This document shows positions 60,229 to 64,000 of a stretch of DNA of 64,000 nt, one piece after another; the first letter of the stretch is position 1; each line of letters begins with the position of its first letter. The DNA comes from Oscillospiraceae bacterium (GTDB taxonomy: Bacteria; Bacillota; Clostridia; Oscillospirales; Oscillospiraceae). The stretch lies in assembly GCA_902791215.1 (NCBI GenBank), contig CADAUZ010000029.1:1-64000 (forward strand), given 5' to 3'. Position numbers and translations under genes: made by a program. The notes beneath the pieces are model-generated. The model did not search any database, had not been told where the DNA came from, and worked only from the letters and a program-made list of their open reading frames with translations.

Positions 60229-61385
60229 TTATTCCTTCGGTATCAGCTCCAGAAGACTCTGCTTGAAGCCATATTGCTCGCGCAGAGCCTCCGCCTTCTC
60301 GCGGCTGCCGGAGCGCTTTTTGCCGGTATGCACGGCCCGAAGCATGAGATTTTTCGGCGAATGCTCGAAGTCCACAAACTCGATCACATCCACCGCGTAG
60401 CCTGCGCCCTCCAGTACGGCGGCGCGGATGGAATCCGTCAAAAGGGCGCAGACGCGCTCCTTGATGATGCCGTGCTCCAAAAGCAGGTCCAGCTCTCCGC
60501 CCTTGCGGATGCTGAGATTGACCTCATGCTGGCAGCAGGGCACGGAGAAGATGTGCTTCACTTTTCGGTTGATTGCGTAGGCCAGGGCGTAATCCGTGGC
60601 GGTATCGCAGGCGTGGAGCGTGACCACCATGTCGATCTTCGTGTCGGCAAGCGTGTCGCGTGTCACGTCCGCGACCTCAAAGCGCAGGCCATCGTATCCG
60701 TAGCGCGCGGCGATCTCGTTGCAGCGCGCCACCACGTCGGCCTTGAGATCGTAGCCGATGATCTCGGTTTTCATGCCGCGGCGCACGGCGAAATAGTAAT
60801 AGAGGATGAAGGTCAGGTAGGACTTGCCGCAGCCGAAGTCCAGGATGCGGATGGTGTCAGCCCCCTCATCCTTCACGCCCTGGGCGACCAGCTCCACAAA
60901 GCGGTTGATCTGTTTGAACTTGTCGTACTTTGCCCGGACGATCTGAAAATCCTTTGTGAACACCCCGAGGTCCACGAGGGCGGGGATGTTCTCCCCCTCG
61001 CGCAGGATGTAGTCCTTCTCGCGGTTATGGCCCTGCGCCGCTGCGGGACGGGCAATGACCGCCGCGCCGCCGGTCTTTTGTAGCTGCCGTCGCGCTTGAG
61101 GATATACTGGCGGCTCTCCGTCCTGGTGACAATGAGGGCCTGGCGGTACTTCCCCTCCAGGTTTTCCTCCGCCCAGCGAAGCAGCGCGTCCTCCGTGAGG
61201 TTTTGGTGAAATGCCTTGTTGTTTTCAAAGCGCTCGGCCTGATAGACCCGCTCCCCTTTCAGGATCAGCGGGCGCAGCTCGACCTTCGGCGCGGTGGCCT
61301 TGTCCGTCGGCTGGGAGAAAACCGCCTTGGAAAGAGTCGGAAGCGCGGCGGCAAGCTCCTGTGTGATCCTTGCCATCTCAGCCAC
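60229..61385 (-). pseudogene. SAM-dependent methyltransferase broken by a -1 frameshift
   Basis: Two overlapping reading frames together give one roughly 385-residue protein. The upstream frame (61385 down) has MAEMARITQELAAALPTLSK and AFHQNLTEDALLRWAEENLE, and the downstream frame (ending 60229) the Rossmann methyltransferase domain with RILDFGCGKSYLTFILYYYF and VVTLHACDTATDYALAYA. The frames join if one A is added to the AAAA run on the minus strand (plus-strand TTTT at 61076-61079), restoring SYKKTGGAAVIARPAAAQGH followed by NREKDYILREGENIPALVDL. Related Firmicute proteins are continuous here. As in the recombinase, the lesion is a single base in a homopolymer, so a sequencing error is possible. 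Confidence 0.75.
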
Positions 61386-62259
61386 CGAAGAGGCGCTTGA
61401 GGTTCAGGGCCGCGGCCTTGAGCTCGTTTTTGCTGTAGGAGTTGTTCTCGTCCGCCAAAACCGCCGCGACGGCCTCCTTGGCGGAGATGCCGCCCGCGAC
61501 CATGGCGTCGACCAGCATGGCCTCGGCCGAGACGGTGTGCTCGGTCTTGTTGAAAATGTAATCCTCGTCGATCTCCACCACGACGGCGTATTCGCCCTTG
61601 TCGTAGTTGCCCTTGGCGAGAAGCTGGTCCTTTACCTCGGCGGGCGTGCCGCGAAAGCTCATCTCATGCAGCTTGGTCAGATCGTTGCACAGGCACATGC
61701 GGCATTTTGCGTCCGTTTCGATAAAGAAGTCCACCAGCTCCATGATGCGCTTGGGGGATTCGTAGAGGGCGAAGGTGCGGGTATCGCCGTGGCGCATTTT
61801 CTCCAGCAGCCTGCGCCGCTCGGCGTTTTCCCGGGGAAAGAAGCCGTAGAACAGGAAGCTTGAAAGGTCGAAGCCCGACACGGACAGCGCCGTCACCGCC
61901 GCACAGCAGCCGGGCACGCCGATGACCGGGATGCCCGCCTCGACGGCGGCCTTGATGAGCTCGTTGCCGGGGTCGGAGATGCATGGCGTGCCTGCGTCCG
62001 TGATGACCGCGACGCTCTTGCCCTGGAGCATTTCGCCGATGAAATACTTTGCCTTGCCGTATTCGTTGAATTTATGGTTGGAGACCAGCTTGTTGCGGAT
62101 CTCGAGCTTGCCCAGCAGCACCATGGAGCGACGCGTATCCTCGGCGGCGATGATGTCCACGTCCTGGAGGATCTGCCTGCCGCGCGGCGACATGTCCCGG
62201 GAGTTGCCGATGGGCGTGGCCACGATATAGAGCTTGCCGGTCTGTGTCTGTTCGTTCAT
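61378..62259 (-). CDS. rsmI: 16S rRNA cytidine-1402 2'-O-methyltransferase RsmI
   Basis: Methylates the ribose of C1402 in the 16S decoding centre. Start at ATG 62259 (MNEQTQTGKLYIVATPIGNS); the longer frame upstream lies across its promoter. The 293-residue product has the tetrapyrrole-methylase fold: YIVATPIGNSRDMSPRGRQI, AAEDTRRSMVLL, SDAGTPCISDPG-type segment (VITDAGTPCISDPGNELI), GVPGCCAAVTALSVSG and FYGFFPRE. The C-terminal helical part is longer than in E. coli. It overlaps the methyltransferase start by eight bases. Confidence 0.92.
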   Translation of the reverse strand: MNEQTQTGKLYIVATPIGNSRDMSPRGRQILQDVDIIAAEDTRRSMVLLGKLEIRNKLVSNHKFNEYGKAKYFIGEMLQGKSVAVITDAGTPCISDPGNELIKAAVEAGIPVIGVPGCCAAVTALSVSGFDLSSFLFYGFFPRENAERRRLLEKMRHGDTRTFALYESPKRIMELVDFFIETDAKCRMCLCNDLTKLHEMSFRGTPAEVKDQLLAKGNYDKGEYAVVVEIDEDYIFNKTEHTVSAEAMLVDAMVAGGISAKEAVAAVLADENNSYSKNELKAAALNLKRLFGG

Positions 62260-62295
62260 ATGTGATACCTGTCCCTGTAGATTGATTAATGATAC

Positions 62296-62324
62296 ATTAT
62301 ACCCCAGCGTCGTCATCAAGGCAA
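62296..62324 (-). promoter_or_regulatory. Sigma-A promoter of rsmI
   Basis: Minus strand: -35 TTGCCT (62324-62319), 17-bp spacer, -10 TATAAT (62301-62296), 36 bases upstream of the rsmI ATG. Confidence 0.75.
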
Positions 62325-62359
62325 GCAAATAATGGGCTGTGAAAAGTCCGGTTGTCACT

Positions 62360-62506
62360 GTAGGGGCCGACGCCCTCGGCGGCCCGTTCGGAACATTCTG
62401 AATCTACACAAAAACCCGGCGAAAACGTATACACGCTACGAAATCGCCGGGGGCAAATGCATTTTTAAGGTTTCTCTGCCGGGCCGCCGAGGGCGTCGGC
62501 CCCTAC
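62360..62506. repeat. R3 palindromic repeat, copy B
   Basis: A 147-bp element bounded by perfect 27-bp inverted repeats (62360-62386 and 62480-62506, outer end GTAGGGGCCGACGCCCTCGG), with an inner CCCGGCGA/TCGCCGGG hairpin separated by GTATACACGC. A diverged, inverted copy lies next to the mobile element at 5300-5465. Confidence 0.8.
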
Positions 62507-62512
62507 GGTTAT

Positions 62513-62590
62513 GTCATCCTGAGCGCCAGCGAAGGATCTTCTGTTCCTGCTTGTTTCAAGGGAAAGATCCTTCGCTTCACTCAGGATGAC
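62513..62590. repeat. R4 palindromic repeat
   Basis: GTCATCCTGAGCGCCAGCGA and its near-complement (CTTCACTCAGGATGAC) with GAAGGATCTT/AAGATCCTTC inside: a 78-bp hairpin directly beside R3 copy B. Seen once here. The remaining non-coding bases 62591-62666 show nothing. Confidence 0.7.
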
Positions 62591-62666
62591 AGGTTTTTGC
62601 TTATGCCGCTGGTTGGAAGCTTACACTATGTTCCTTTGCCCAAGTCTCGGCCTTGCTGCCGGTGGG

Positions 62667-63614
62667 TCAATGATCGTGAGGTCTGCGATACATTCGAGGG
62701 TGGCGGATTCGTTCTTTGAGGATTCGATCTTTGAGGTTTATATAATCATCAGTAATAGTTATTACTTTGAGGTTTAAAAAATCATCCGTAATAGGTATAC
62801 GATCACCAAAGGAACGATTGTAGCATATAACCTCATCTTCAATTGTCCGAATAGTTTTTTCAGGAATCAATTCCACCGGGAAAATATATACAGCATTTCG
62901 CCTTGGATTAAAGAAGCCAAGCTTTTTGATGTTCTTAAACTCCGCCTTTCCTGAATGCTGTCCCATAATCCAATACATCAGCAGCTGCAATGTGTGTTTA
63001 CTCGTGGGCTTTTGTCTCGATACCTTAAAATCCCACATCGTATCTTCTGTGAGATAATCTCCATCTCCTGTATCAACAGTTTCTGTATACCCGTTTGGCT
63101 CAAAATCAAAACCGTCTACTGTTATTGGCCCATATTTTCCCCAGAACGCAATACTTCTTTCCACCATAATACGAATATTGTTGATAGTACTTTTGTCCGG
63201 GTTTGTTTCTTCTGCTCCCTTTGCTAAAATGGCAGCCATAGGGTTTCTATACCATACATCATAAGTGACTGCTTTGCAGGCTGCAGTTATGGATTCATTA
63301 TCTAATCCAGAGATGTGTTTTAGAAGCGAATCAATGTCTATGTTCTTCTTTTTATCTTTCTTTTGGATATTTTTTCCTCCTTTCAACACTCTGAATTCAT
63401 ATCCTTTTTTTGAAATCTTAAATGCCTCGTCAATTGTTGCGCCCATCATAAAACGTGTTAGATAATCGACTGCCATGCCAATGACTGAAGCATGTACATT
63501 TTCCTCTCCTAACACTTTTCCATCGTTGTAGATAATTTCTTCAAACTGAGAAGGTCTAATATACCCGCCGTAGGGTTGCTTTATTTCTTTAATTCGTCCA
63601 GTAACTGAGCTCAT
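62667..63614 (-). CDS. PD-(D/E)XK nuclease-like protein
   Basis: A 315-residue protein in visibly AT-rich DNA, unlike its neighbours. The middle has TVDTGDGDYLTEDTMWDFKV followed by HTLQLLMYWIMG, which matches the RecB/Cas4-type nuclease pattern: an aspartate motif, a (D/E)xK strand (DFK) and a downstream Q-x3-Y helix. The N-terminus (GGYIRPSQFEEIIYNDGKVL) and the C-terminus, with a short duplicated ITDDFLNLK/ITDDYINLK segment, are unassigned. Base composition and its place beside palindromic repeats suggest horizontal acquisition, possibly from a phage or defence locus (inference). The gene stands alone. Confidence 0.6.
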   Translation of the reverse strand: MSSVTGRIKEIKQPYGGYIRPSQFEEIIYNDGKVLGEENVHASVIGMAVDYLTRFMMGATIDEAFKISKKGYEFRVLKGGKNIQKKDKKKNIDIDSLLKHISGLDNESITAACKAVTYDVWYRNPMAAILAKGAEETNPDKSTINNIRIMVERSIAFWGKYGPITVDGFDFEPNGYTETVDTGDGDYLTEDTMWDFKVSRQKPTSKHTLQLLMYWIMGQHSGKAEFKNIKKLGFFNPRRNAVYIFPVELIPEKTIRTIEDEVICYNRSFGDRIPITDDFLNLKVITITDDYINLKDRILKERIRHPRMYRRPHDH

Positions 63615-63807
63615 AGACTAACTTCCTTTTCGATAAAATGTATAGCTATCTCAAGAATGGTTGTTCTAGAGTGTTATATTCAAAAATGTGCGGCTCTTAC
63701 AGAACCGCGCACAAGAAGGGCAGACTTCGTTGGTATTCTTGCAACCAGATAGTACCATATCGCCCGGATTTGTGCAACGTCTTTTCAGCGTTGCGACCTC
63801 AAAGTCT

Positions 63808-63915
63808 GTCATTGCGAGACAGTGCGCACACTGTCGTGGCAATCCGTTCTCTTTTACCCGGCCGCCGGGAATACGGATTGCCACACCAACGCTGCGGCGC
63901 TGGTTCGCAATGACC
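63808..63915. repeat. R1 palindromic repeat, copy 3
   Basis: The arms GTCATTGCGAGACAGTG...GTCGTGGCAATCCG and ACGGATTGCCACACC...GGTTCGCAATGAC match the copies at 17138 and 33731; the centre is again unrelated. The rest of 63615-64000 holds a GTGCGGCTCT...GAACCGCGCAC hairpin (about 63689-63710) and no gene I can support. Confidence 0.75.
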
Positions 63916-64000
63916 GTGTAGGGCGGCTTCGGCAGCAATTGTGAGATTATCCGTCGACGTACAATCCCCCAGTCATCGCCATAAATGGCGCTGACAGCCC

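Overview
The window is high-GC DNA from a spore-forming anaerobic Firmicute. The spoVM/sipL sporulation genes, the fermentative FeFe-hydrogenase complex and a Bacillus/Clostridia-type remA-gmk-rpoZ-priA-def-fmt-rsmB-rlmN-prpC-prkC-rsgA block all point to Clostridia, most likely a gut Oscillospiraceae (Oscillibacter/Flavonifractor-like). That placement is inference from gene content and style. No rRNA, tRNA or CRISPR array was seen.

Layout. (1) 1-~5290: right-hand part of an integrative mobilizable element: LexA/S24 repressor (cut by the window edge), small zinc-ribbon protein, an oriT-like hairpin region, MobC, MOB relaxase, a TnpW-like protein and a large serine recombinase carrying a frameshift. 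(2) 5300-21800, minus strand: a long housekeeping block running cdaA-cdaR-rseC-yloC-remA-gmk-rpoZ-priA-def-fmt-rsmB-rlmN-prpC-prkC-rsgA, then a 51-aa membrane protein, a 21-codon spoVM and sipL. SpoVM and SipL both act with SpoIVA on the forespore surface, so the left end is a spore-coat assembly module. (3) 22000-28400: PrsW-like protease, GNAT, DUF5052-like lipoprotein, PreA-like dehydrogenase, and an operon made of a TM1266-type hydrogenase-associated regulator plus a SsuABC/THI5-like ABC transporter, behind a riboswitch-like attenuator. (4) 28600-32800: HydC-HydB-HydA FeFe-hydrogenase operon with a good sigma-A promoter and a Rex-like operator. (5) 33000-44900: cyclophilin lipoprotein, then an unusual accessory region.

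The accessory region holds three separate small genes whose products have a bacteriocin-type double-glycine leader followed directly by one LysM domain. Each has the same promoter: two TGTGACA-type repeats exactly 11 bp apart and 10 bp upstream of the -10 box. One heads a run of genes encoding a YdcF-type membrane protein, an unknown protein and a response regulator with a SARP-like DNA-binding domain, the class of protein expected to bind 11-bp-spaced direct repeats. A large secreted protein with a C-terminal zinc ribbon, a GT2 glycosyltransferase fused to a MarR-like winged helix, and an EAL phosphodiesterase sit alongside. I consider this the most interesting system in the window.

(6) 45100-64000: AfuABC-type ABC transporter, CoA-transferase, ClpP/TepA-like protease, PrdX-like deacylase, M19 dipeptidase, two polytopic envelope proteins, GltS-like carrier, PlsC-like acyltransferase, a frameshifted methyltransferase, rsmI, and an AT-rich PD-(D/E)XK-like gene. 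At least four families of palindromic intergenic repeats (named here R1 to R4) are scattered through the window, including a 245-bp MITE-like element with terminal inverted repeats in two copies.
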